A stretch of 36,838 nucleotides of DNA, from NCBI GenBank assembly GCA_023437485.1, contig JAEZGB010000189.1, positions 1 to 36,838 of the forward strand, given 5' to 3'. This DNA is from Bacteroidota bacterium. GTDB taxonomy: Bacteria > Bacteroidota > Bacteroidia > Flavobacteriales > Flavobacteriaceae. The notes below the pieces were generated by a model. It searched no databases. It was given only the letters and a program-made list of their open reading frames with translations, and was not told the origin of the DNA. This document shows, one piece after another, positions 29,879-36,838 of this stretch. The translations under genes and the position numbers were made by a program. The first letter of the stretch is position 1. The number at the start of each line of letters is the position of its first letter.

Positions 29879-31102
29879 ATGACTAAAATTCAAGTTGCCA
29901 ATCCCGTCGTTGAGATCGACGGTGACGAAATGACCCGCATCATCTGGAAATTCATCAAGGACCAGCTGATCCTTCCGTATCTGGAACTCGACATCAAATA
30001 TTACGACCTCGGCATCGAGAACCGCGAGGCCACCAAGGACCAGGTGACCATCGATTCGGCCGAGGCGATCAAGAAATACAACGTCGGCATCAAGTGCGCG
30101 ACCATCACACCCGATGAGGAGCGCGTCAAGGAATTTAACCTCTCCAAGATGTGGAAGTCGCCAAACGGCACCATCCGCAACATCGTGGGCGGAACCGTTT
30201 TCCGCGAACCCATCATCATGAGCAACGTGCCGCGCTATGTTCAGGGCTGGACCAAGCCGATCGTCGTGGGGCGCCATGCCTTCGGTGACCAGTATAAAGC
30301 GACCGACACCGTGATCAAGGGCAAGGGCAAGCTGACGATGACTTTCACCTCCGAAAGCGGCGAGACCCAAACCTGGGACGTTTACAATTTTGAAGGTGAT
30401 GGCGTGGCGATGTCCATGTACAACACCGACGAGAGCATCTACGGTTTTGCGCATTCGTGTTTCCAGATGGCGCTCACCAAGAAGTGGCCGCTTTACCTTT
30501 CGACAAAAAACACGATCCTGAAGGCTTACGACGGGCGTTTCAAGGACATTTTCGAGGAGGTTTACCAGCAACATTACAAGGTGGAATTCGACAAGCACGG
30601 CATGATTTACGAGCACCGTTTGATCGACGACATGGTGGCCAGCGCGATGAAATGGAACGGCGGATTCGTCTGGGCGTGCAAGAATTACGACGGCGATGTG
30701 CAGTCGGATACGGTTGCGCAGGGATTCGGCTCGCTGGGATTGATGACATCCGTTTTGGTAACGCCCGATGGCAAGACCGTCGAGGCCGAAGCCGCTCACG
30801 GAACCGTCACCCGTCACTTCCGCCAGCACCAACAGGGCAAGGCGACCTCAACCAACCCGATCGCCTCGATCTTCGCCTGGACGCGCGGATTGGAGCACCG
30901 CGGTAAACTCGACGGCAACCAACAACTCATTGACTTCTGCAACACACTCGAACAGGTTTGCATCGACACCGTGGAAAGCGGCAAGATGACCAAGGACCTC
31001 GCGATGCTGGTCAAGCCTGAGGGACTTACCGCCGACGACTACCTCACGACCGAAGGCTTCCTGGCCGCGATCAAGGAAAACCTCGAGCGAAAGCTCAACT
31101 AA
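29879..31102 (+). CDS. icd: NADP-dependent isocitrate dehydrogenase (eukaryote-like type)
   Basis: A 407-aa enzyme resembling mitochondrial/cytosolic IDH1/2 rather than E. coli Icd. Visible are VVEIDGDEMTRIIW at the N-terminus, the substrate loop KSPNGTIRNIVGGTVFREPI (Ser, Asn, Arg contacts to isocitrate), the metal-binding DDMVASAMKWNGGFVWACKNYDGD and the cofactor segment EAAHGTVTRHFRQHQQGK. It converts isocitrate to 2-oxoglutarate and CO2 in the TCA cycle, making NADPH. It stands alone between an array-embedded promoter and a terminator. Confidence 0.96.
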   Translation: MTKIQVANPVVEIDGDEMTRIIWKFIKDQLILPYLELDIKYYDLGIENREATKDQVTIDSAEAIKKYNVGIKCATITPDEERVKEFNLSKMWKSPNGTIRNIVGGTVFREPIIMSNVPRYVQGWTKPIVVGRHAFGDQYKATDTVIKGKGKLTMTFTSESGETQTWDVYNFEGDGVAMSMYNTDESIYGFAHSCFQMALTKKWPLYLSTKNTILKAYDGRFKDIFEEVYQQHYKVEFDKHGMIYEHRLIDDMVASAMKWNGGFVWACKNYDGDVQSDTVAQGFGSLGLMTSVLVTPDGKTVEAEAAHGTVTRHFRQHQQGKATSTNPIASIFAWTRGLEHRGKLDGNQQLIDFCNTLEQVCIDTVESGKMTKDLAMLVKPEGLTADDYLTTEGFLAAIKENLERKLN

Positions 31103-31106
31103 TACA

Positions 31107-31130
31107 AGCTGCTTCGGCAGCTTTTTTTTT
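31107..31130 (+). terminator. rho-independent terminator after icd
   Basis: AGCTGC-TTCG-GCAGCT with a stable UUCG tetraloop followed by a T-run to 31130. Confidence 0.95.
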
Positions 31131-31142
31131 AACATTTGTTTG

Positions 31143-33500
31143 ATGAAGAACTTTTTTGCCCTTGCGGTGCTGCTGATCTTCTCGGCGGCATCGGCACAAA
31201 AAGCCACCCTGAGCGGAACGGTGCGCGACGGCCAGACCCGCGAAACCATGATTGGGGCCAGCATTTTCATTCCCGAGGCCAATACGGGTGCGGTCACCAA
31301 TGAGTACGGGTTTTACTCGATCACGGTTCCGGTTGGCTATTACACCCTCCGCGTCTCGTCAATAGGCTACGCCGATCTTCAACAAACCGTCGAACTTACA
31401 TCGGACGTGCGGCTTGACCTGGCTCTCACGCTCCAGGGCGAACAGCTCGATGAGGTTATCATCAACGAAAAGCCCAGAAGCGATATTCGCCGCGCCGAAA
31501 TGAGTACCGCCAAACTCTCGATCGAAACCATCAAAAAGATGCCGGTGGTTTTGGGCGAAGTCGACGTTTTGAAATCGATCCTGCTGATTCCGGGCGTCAC
31601 CAATGCCGGCGAGGGCGCATCGGGTTTCAACGTGCGCGGGGGCGGCGCCGATCAGAACCTGATCCTTCTGGACGAGGCGACGATCTTCAACTCCTCGCAC
31701 GTCTTTGGCTTCTTCTCGGTTTTCAACCCCGACGCGATCAAGGACCTCAAGCTCTACAAGGGCGGAATCCCCGCGCGTTTTGGCGGAAGGGCATCATCGG
31801 TACTGGACATTTACCAGAAGGACGGAAACGCCAACAACTTCTCGATGAACGGCGGCATCGGCCTGATTTCGAGTCGCCTTTTGGCCGAGGGGCCGATTGT
31901 CAAGGAAAAAGGTTCGTTCCTCGTTGGCGGCCGCGCGTCCTACGGGCATTTGCTGCTCAAACTGTCGGACATCAAGAACTCGGCGTACTTCTACGACCTC
32001 AACACCAAGCTCAACTATCGGCTGGACAATAACAACAGCCTCTTCCTGTCAGGATATTTCGGTCGGGACGTGTTCAACCTCTCGGGATCGTTCCTGAATA
32101 TTTACGGCAACGCCACGCTCAACCTTCGGTGGAACCACTTGTTTTCGGACAAGCTGTTTTCCAACCTGTCGCTCATCTACAGCGATTATTACTACGGATT
32201 GGACCTGGCATTTGTCGGATTTAAATACGATTCGGGCATCCGGAATTACAACATCCGCTATGATTTCCGCAACTATCTGAGCGAGAAGATCACGCTTTCC
32301 TTTGGCACCAACGGCATCTACTACAAATTTAATCCCGGGACGATATCGCCCTTGGGTTCCGAATCGGGCTTCAATCCCGCACAACTCGACCTGAAGTACG
32401 CGTTCGAGCCTTCGGTTTACATCGACGCCGACCACAAACTCACCAATGACCTGACGCTTCGATACGGGCTACGCGCATCGGCATTTTACAGGCTGGGCGC
32501 CTCGGCCGAGAAATTGTACGCTGGATCACCCGTCACCTTCAACACCGAACTGCAGATTTACGAAAAGGCACAGCCCATCGGTTACAAATATTACAATTCA
32601 AACGAGGTCATGAAGGCATTCGGGAACCTGGAACCGCGTTTTTCGTTGTCGTATGCATTTAATTCACAGAAGTCATTCAAGGCGAGCTACAACCGGATGG
32701 TGCAATACCTGCAACTGGTCTCCAACACCTCATCGCCCACGCCGCTTGACGTCTGGACCCCGAGCGACCGCTACATCCGGCCGCAGATCCTGGACCAGGT
32801 GGCTTTTGGCTACTTTGTGAATTTCAACGACGACAAGTATTCCTTTGAAGCCGAATCGTTCTACCGCGAGGTCCGCAACCGCATCGACTACATCGACGGC
32901 GCCGACCTGATCGCCAACGACGCGCTTGAACAGGTGATCCTCAACGGCGAGCAGCGCGCCTACGGGCTGGAATTTTTGCTTCGGAAAAACACCGGCGATT
33001 TTACCGGCTGGATTTCCTACACGCTTTCAAAATCGCAGCAGCGCACGCCCGGCCGCAACGCATCGGAACCCGGGATCAACAATGGTGAATGGTACCGCTC
33101 GCCGTATGACAAGACGCATAATCTGGCGATCACATCTGCCTACGAATTGAGCAAAAAATGGTCGTTTGGCGCGAATTTTACCCTTCAGACGGGACAGCCC
33201 GCCACCTTCCCCACCGGCCAGTACCAGTATCAGGACATTACGGTTCCTTCTTACGGGCCGCGCAACATGAACTCGCTTCCGGCGTACCACCACCTGGATC
33301 TTTCGGCGACGTGGACACCCAAACCCGAGAAGAAAAAGGGCTGGCGGAGCGAATGGGTCTTTAGCGTTTACAATGTGTACAACCGCCGGAATGCCGCGTC
33401 GCTGTCCTTCTCGCAAAACGAGGAAACGGGCCGCAACGAGGCCGTCCGGTTCTCGATTTTTGGCATCGTGCCGGGAATCAGCTATAACTTTAAATTTTAG
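31143..33500 (+). CDS. TonB-dependent outer-membrane receptor with CarboxypepD_reg-like domain
   Basis: A 785-aa protein. Signal peptide MKNFFALAVLLIFSAASAQ. Residues about 22-105 are a carboxypeptidase-regulatory-like domain (LSGTVRDGQTRETMIGASIF ... VTNEYGFYSITVPVGYYTL). The plug spans about 110-225 (LLIPGVTNAGEGASGFNVRG, DQNLILLDEATIFNSSHVFG, YKGGIPARFGGRASSVLDIY). The rest is the 22-strand barrel, ending in GISYNFKF with the C-terminal Phe recognised by BAM. It imports an unknown ligand. It lacks the full SusC pattern and pairs with a DUF4249 lipoprotein 3 nt downstream instead of SusD. The ATG at 31143 directly follows an out-of-family TTG and is the start. Confidence 0.94.
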   Translation: MKNFFALAVLLIFSAASAQKATLSGTVRDGQTRETMIGASIFIPEANTGAVTNEYGFYSITVPVGYYTLRVSSIGYADLQQTVELTSDVRLDLALTLQGEQLDEVIINEKPRSDIRRAEMSTAKLSIETIKKMPVVLGEVDVLKSILLIPGVTNAGEGASGFNVRGGGADQNLILLDEATIFNSSHVFGFFSVFNPDAIKDLKLYKGGIPARFGGRASSVLDIYQKDGNANNFSMNGGIGLISSRLLAEGPIVKEKGSFLVGGRASYGHLLLKLSDIKNSAYFYDLNTKLNYRLDNNNSLFLSGYFGRDVFNLSGSFLNIYGNATLNLRWNHLFSDKLFSNLSLIYSDYYYGLDLAFVGFKYDSGIRNYNIRYDFRNYLSEKITLSFGTNGIYYKFNPGTISPLGSESGFNPAQLDLKYAFEPSVYIDADHKLTNDLTLRYGLRASAFYRLGASAEKLYAGSPVTFNTELQIYEKAQPIGYKYYNSNEVMKAFGNLEPRFSLSYAFNSQKSFKASYNRMVQYLQLVSNTSSPTPLDVWTPSDRYIRPQILDQVAFGYFVNFNDDKYSFEAESFYREVRNRIDYIDGADLIANDALEQVILNGEQRAYGLEFLLRKNTGDFTGWISYTLSKSQQRTPGRNASEPGINNGEWYRSPYDKTHNLAITSAYELSKKWSFGANFTLQTGQPATFPTGQYQYQDITVPSYGPRNMNSLPAYHHLDLSATWTPKPEKKKGWRSEWVFSVYNVYNRRNAASLSFSQNEETGRNEAVRFSIFGIVPGISYNFKF

Positions 33501-33503
33501 GCC

Positions 33504-34316
33504 ATGAAGATTTTCAGGTTGCTATTGATAGTATTTGCGATGACACTCACCGGATGCGAGGACGTCGTCGATGTGGATTTGGGCACCTCCGAACCCCGGC
33601 TGGTGATCGATGCGCTGATCAGGTGGGAAAAGGGAACGCCGGGCAATGAACAAATGATCCGATTGTCGATGACCGCGCCTTATTTTGCCGACGAGGTTCC
33701 GCCGGTGAGCGGTGCTTCGGTGACCGTGACGGGACCGGCGGGAGTCTTCACTTTTGCCGAGGAACAACCCGGGCGCTACGTCTGCCAGGATTTCGTGCCT
33801 GAGATCGGTGCCGAATATACGTTACAGGTTATTCACGGCGACGATGTCTATTCGGCGACCGAAAAACTATTTCCGGTACCCGCGATTTCAAGCGTTGAAC
33901 AATCAGCCGACGGCGGATTCACCGGCGAGGACATCGAGGTCAAGGCCTTTTTTAACGATGATGGAACCACGGAAGATCAGTACCTCTTCCGGTTCAAATC
34001 CAGCCACTACGCGATCCCGTTTTATGAGGTGATCGAAGACCGGTTTTTCCAGGGCAACCAGATCTTTGCGCTGTATTCGGACGATGAACTTGAGGCAGGC
34101 GATGAGCTGGAGATTTCGGTAATGGGAATCTCGCGTCGGTACTACAATTATATGAACATTTTGACGGGAATCGCGGGAAGCAACGGCGGCAGCCCGTTTT
34201 CCACCGCTCCGGCCACGGTGCGCGGCAACATCGTCAACCAAACCGATGAGGACAAATACACGTTGGGTTTCTTTGCATTAGGCGAAACATCCAGCGCTAA
34301 CTACATCGTGCAATAG
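33504..34316 (+). CDS. DUF4249 lipoprotein, partner of the TonB receptor
   Basis: A 270-aa protein. The signal MKIFRLLLIVFAMTLTGCED has the lipobox LTGC, predicting attachment to the outer membrane. The body is a beta-rich DUF4249 protein: EPRLVIDALIRWEKG, PPVSGASVTVTGPAGVFTF, then GAEYTLQVIHGDDVYSAT, typical of its two Ig-like halves. DUF4249 proteins commonly follow a TonB receptor in Bacteroidota and are thought to help substrate capture; the ligand is not known. It is cotranscribed with the receptor (3-nt gap). No terminator is evident after it. Confidence 0.92.
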   Translation: MKIFRLLLIVFAMTLTGCEDVVDVDLGTSEPRLVIDALIRWEKGTPGNEQMIRLSMTAPYFADEVPPVSGASVTVTGPAGVFTFAEEQPGRYVCQDFVPEIGAEYTLQVIHGDDVYSATEKLFPVPAISSVEQSADGGFTGEDIEVKAFFNDDGTTEDQYLFRFKSSHYAIPFYEVIEDRFFQGNQIFALYSDDELEAGDELEISVMGISRRYYNYMNILTGIAGSNGGSPFSTAPATVRGNIVNQTDEDKYTLGFFALGETSSANYIVQ

Positions 34317-34387
34317 CTCTTAATGAAACGCAAAGAACCGTGATTTTCGGCAGGCAAATCATTACTTTTATGCCTCACTGAAGCAGC

Positions 34388-36385
34388 ATGAAATTCCAAG
34401 TCGTATCAGATTACAAACCCACCGGTGACCAGCCGCAGGCAATAGAAAAATTGTCGGCGGGGATTGAAAAGGGCGAGAAATATCAAACCTTGCTGGGTGT
34501 TACCGGATCAGGGAAGACCTTTACGATGGCCAACGTAATCCAGAAAGTTCAGCGGCCAACTCTAGTGCTTGCCCACAACAAGACCCTCGCGGCGCAGCTT
34601 TACGCCGAATTCAAAACGTTCTTTCCAAATAACGCGGTCGAATATTTTGTCTCGTACTACGACTACTATCAGCCCGAGGCCTACATCCCGGTTACAGGCC
34701 TATACATTGAAAAAGACCTTTCGATTAATGAGGAACTCGAAAAACTTCGGCTCTCGACAACCTCATCATTGCTTTCCGGCAGGCGCGATATCATCGTAGT
34801 GGCTTCCGTTTCGTGCCTTTACGGTATCGGGAACCCGGTGGAATTTCAAAAGAACGTGATCTCAATCCAACGCGGTGAGATGATTTCAAGGACGAGGCTT
34901 TTGCATCGGCTTGTCCAAAGCCTTTACGCGCGCACCGAGGCCGAATTCACGCCCGGAAGTTTCCGAATCAAGGGCGACACGGTGGAGGTTTTCCCAAGTT
35001 ACGGCGATGAACCCTTCCGCATCCATTTCTTTGGCGACGAAATCGAGGAAATCGAGGCCTTCGACGCCAAAACCTCCAAAGTGATCGAAAAATACACGCG
35101 GCTCAACATCTATCCCGCCAACATGTTCGTCACCTCGCCCGAGGTATTGCAGGGCGCTATCTGGCAGATCCAGCAGGACCTGGTCAAGCAGGTGGATTAT
35201 TTTAACAGCATCGGGAAACACCTGGAGGCCAAGCGCCTGGAGGAAAGAACAAATTTCGACCTGGAGATGATCCGCGAACTGGGATACTGTTCGGGAATCG
35301 AAAATTACTCGCGCTACCTCGACGGACGTTTGCCCGGCACGCGGCCCTTCTGTTTGATCGATTACTTCCCGAAGGATTATTTGATGGTCATCGACGAGAG
35401 CCACGTCACCGTCTCGCAGGTCCACGCCATGTACGGCGGTGACCGTTCGCGCAAGGAAAACCTTGTCGAATTTGGCTTTCGATTGCCCGCGGCGATGGAC
35501 AACCGCCCGCTCAAGTTTGAGGAATTCGAAGCGATGCAACACCAGGTGGTTTACGTATCGGCCACTCCCGCCGATTATGAACTTCAAAAGTCGGAAGGCG
35601 TTTATGTCGAGCAGGTCATTCGCCCGACGGGGCTTTTGGATCCCATCATCGAAATACGCCCGAGCAAAAACCAGATCGACGACCTGATCGAGGAAATTCA
35701 GCAGCGCGTCGAAGTCGATGAGCGAGTCCTGGTGACAACCCTGACCAAGCGCATGGCCGAGGAACTCGCGAAATATCTGACCAAGGTATCCATCCGTTGC
35801 CGGTACATCCACTCCGAGGTCGATACACTCGAGCGCGTCGAGATCATGCAGGATTTGCGAAAGGGAATTTTTGACGTCCTGATCGGCGTGAACCTGTTGC
35901 GCGAAGGACTTGACCTGCCGGAAGTTTCATTGGTAGCCATTCTGGACGCCGACAAGGAAGGCTTCCTGCGAAGCAACCGCTCGCTGACCCAGACCGTTGG
36001 GCGTGCCGCGCGCCACATCAACGGCAAGGCGATCATGTACGCCGATACGATCACCGGATCGATGCAACAGACCATCGACGAGACCAATTACCGTCGGGCG
36101 AAACAGATGGAATACAACAAGGCGAACAACATCGAGCCGATGGCGCTCAACAAGCGGATTGAGAACATCATGCCGTCTAATTCTGTTTCAACCAACTACA
36201 TTAAGGCAAAAGAGGCCAAGGCATCGGAACCTGAAAACAAATACCTCACAAAACCCGAGATCGACAAGAAAATCCGCGATGCGCGCAAAGCGATGGAAAA
36301 AGCCGCGAAAGACCTGGACTTTATGCAGGCCGCGAAATACCGCGATGAGATCAAGGAATTGCAGAAGGCGCTGGAAAATGTTTAA
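34388..36385 (+). CDS. uvrB: excinuclease ABC subunit B
   Basis: A 665-aa protein of usual length. Walker A is GVTGSGKTFTMANV near 37-50. The beta-hairpin that clamps the damaged strand contains YYDYYQPEAYIP near 94-105, and DESHVTVSQVHAMYGG is the DEAD-like Walker B. LREGLDLPEVSLVAILDADKEGFLRS and QTVGRAARH are motifs V and VI. The C-terminal UVR motif is LDFMQAAKYRDEIKELQKAL. UvrB takes damaged DNA from UvrA and recruits UvrC in nucleotide excision repair. A near-consensus -7 box (TACTTTTA, 34363-34370) precedes it. The stop codon lies within the first word of an 8-nt array. Confidence 0.97.
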   Translation: MKFQVVSDYKPTGDQPQAIEKLSAGIEKGEKYQTLLGVTGSGKTFTMANVIQKVQRPTLVLAHNKTLAAQLYAEFKTFFPNNAVEYFVSYYDYYQPEAYIPVTGLYIEKDLSINEELEKLRLSTTSSLLSGRRDIIVVASVSCLYGIGNPVEFQKNVISIQRGEMISRTRLLHRLVQSLYARTEAEFTPGSFRIKGDTVEVFPSYGDEPFRIHFFGDEIEEIEAFDAKTSKVIEKYTRLNIYPANMFVTSPEVLQGAIWQIQQDLVKQVDYFNSIGKHLEAKRLEERTNFDLEMIRELGYCSGIENYSRYLDGRLPGTRPFCLIDYFPKDYLMVIDESHVTVSQVHAMYGGDRSRKENLVEFGFRLPAAMDNRPLKFEEFEAMQHQVVYVSATPADYELQKSEGVYVEQVIRPTGLLDPIIEIRPSKNQIDDLIEEIQQRVEVDERVLVTTLTKRMAEELAKYLTKVSIRCRYIHSEVDTLERVEIMQDLRKGIFDVLIGVNLLREGLDLPEVSLVAILDADKEGFLRSNRSLTQTVGRAARHINGKAIMYADTITGSMQQTIDETNYRRAKQMEYNKANNIEPMALNKRIENIMPSNSVSTNYIKAKEAKASEPENKYLTKPEIDKKIRDARKAMEKAAKDLDFMQAAKYRDEIKELQKALENV

Positions 36386-36407
36386 TTAGCGAATTGGATA
36401 ATTAGCG
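36384..36407. repeat. 8-nt word array after uvrB
   Basis: Words AATTAGCG, AATTGGAT, AATTAGCG, then AATGAATG. It starts inside the uvrB stop codon. AATTAGCG is the complement-strand relative of the AATTCGCT words at 29804 and 36727. Confidence 0.7.
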
Positions 36408-36673
36408 AATGAATGTCTAGAAACTGACGTGAAAATCAGGGTGTTGTTCAATTTTTTTTAGGGAAAAACCGATTCCGAATAATAATGCGGCAACTGCCCT
36501 GATGCCAAACAGACAATTCATATTAGGAAAAACTGCCTAATACATTGCAAGTTTCGGATGTAAAGAAGAGCAGGTAATTTTCATATCGGTTGCTTAATGA
36601 ATTCAACTTCCTGATCTGGCTTCACTTCGAATCGCTCCGTTCGCCATTTGATCTCGGTTTCCCATTTTCAAAT
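36408..36673. other. gene-free segment between uvrB and the right-hand repeats
   Basis: About 265 bp with no convincing coding frame, promoter or terminator. The part after 36630 (CGCTCCGTTCG-like words) begins to resemble the region before core copy 1. Confidence 0.4.
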
Positions 36674-36717
36674 TTTTATTCCGCTTCGCTTCATACAATT
36701 CGCCTTCGGCTCGGGTC
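36674..36717. repeat. 44-nt G/C-rich core repeat, copy 2
   Basis: From TTTTATTCCGCTTCGCTTCA to GGCTCGGGTC; 37 of 44 positions match copy 1 at 28237-28280. Here the flanking words are TTTTCAAATTTT-like on both sides instead of the GACTTTT words of copy 1. Confidence 0.75.
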
Positions 36718-36726
36718 AAATTTTCA

Positions 36727-36770
36727 AATTCGCTAATTCGCTAATTGACTAATTGGCAAATTAGTCAATT
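36727..36770. repeat. 8-nt word array, right edge
   Basis: AATTCGCT, AATTCGCT, AATTGACT, AATTGGCA, AATTAGTC, AATT. AATT is kept and the other four bases vary. It runs over the stop codon (36765-36767) of the partial minus-strand gene. Confidence 0.85.
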
Positions 36771-36838
36771 ATGTTGCTCCCTAAACACCCTCACAATCTC
36801 CTCTCCATCAACCATTCCTGTCGGTGAGGCTTTCATCA
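36765..36838 (-). CDS. C-terminal fragment of an unidentified protein (partial)
   Basis: The last 24 codons of a minus-strand frame entering from the right edge, reading KASPTGMVDGEEIVRVFREQ and ending HN before TGA at 36765-36767. It is too short to assign a family. It is accepted as coding because the frame is open to the edge and the residue pattern looks like a helical protein end; this is tentative. Confidence 0.4.
   Translation of the reverse strand, partial: MKASPTGMVDGEEIVRVFREQHN

Noticed and set aside
29834..30832. 332-aa minus-strand open frame over icd
   Set aside because: Antisense shadow of a highly conserved, GC-rich coding region. It shows the Val/His/Leu/Asp-rich composition typical of such shadows.
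34886..35812. 308-aa minus-strand open frame inside uvrB
   Set aside because: Antisense shadow; uvrB is complete and conserved over this range.
36408..36673. Search for a tRNA or small RNA in the gap after uvrB
   Set aside because: No cloverleaf, T-loop GGTTCRA motif, promoter or terminator could be found by eye.

Overview
The window is a stretch of chromosome from a member of the Bacteroidota, most probably a Flavobacteriaceae species with an unusually balanced base composition for that family. The evidence is internal. One secreted protein ends in a type IX secretion sorting domain. A TonB-dependent receptor with a carboxypeptidase-like N-terminal domain is followed by a DUF4249 lipoprotein. 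NusB is the long form (about 310 aa), there is a PUR-family (DUF3276) protein, and isocitrate dehydrogenase is the eukaryote-like type. Shine-Dalgarno sequences are largely absent. At least seventeen intergenic sites match or nearly match the Bacteroidota promoter -7 box TAnnTTTG, several of them decide between alternative starts, and one (rplS) also has a -33 TTTG at exactly 19 bp.

Layout. 1-1641 (minus): a PLP-dependent acyl-CoA:amino acid condensing enzyme cut by the window edge, a small lipoprotein and a T9SS cargo protein. 1784-6231 (plus): a fatty acid desaturase coupled to rdgB, a DEAD-box RNA helicase with a DbpA domain, and a CarboxypepD_reg-like secreted protein. 6232-6894 (minus): a TrmH-family RNA methyltransferase. 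7001-11790 (plus): a sirtuin, then purB, a CPA2 antiporter and an AHSA1-like protein, the last three packed end to end. 11787-15660 (minus): DUF2809 and guaB, then an HMG-CoA lyase-like enzyme and pyrD. 15769-18051 (plus): a stand-alone response regulator, pepT and a DUF1801/YdeI-like protein. 18316-21292 (minus): yajC, a DUF1573 lipoprotein, nusB and a leucine/glutamate-type dehydrogenase. 21478-23675 (plus): a half ABC exporter and the PUR protein, ending in a strong terminator. 23730-27938: csaA, an uncharacterised EreA/ChaN-like secreted protein coupled to a thioredoxin-like protein, a secreted protein of unknown function, a cyclophilin-FKBP fusion, and a small secreted Cys/His-rich protein. 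28311-36385 (plus): trmD, rplS, icd, a TonB receptor plus DUF4249 lipoprotein, and uvrB. A cut-off minus-strand gene follows at the right edge.

The genes are mostly core metabolism and information processing: purine and pyrimidine synthesis (purB, guaB, pyrD), nucleotide-pool cleaning (rdgB), tRNA modification and translation (trmD, trmH-like, rplS), transcription (nusB), DNA repair (uvrB) and the TCA cycle (icd). I see no rRNA, tRNA, CRISPR array, prophage, transposase or classical defence island.

The most unusual material lies between genes. There are three copies of a dispersed structured repeat that begins GGGCGT and ends near CTMACGC. There are two copies of a 44-nt G/C-rich core (37 of 44 positions identical). 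And there are many short arrays of degenerate 7-nt or 8-nt words that change sequence from locus to locus but keep their period. One dispersed repeat sits inside an 8-nt array, and both 44-nt cores sit inside word arrays, one of them in the probable 5' leader of trmD. This nested repeat system is the best candidate here for something little described.
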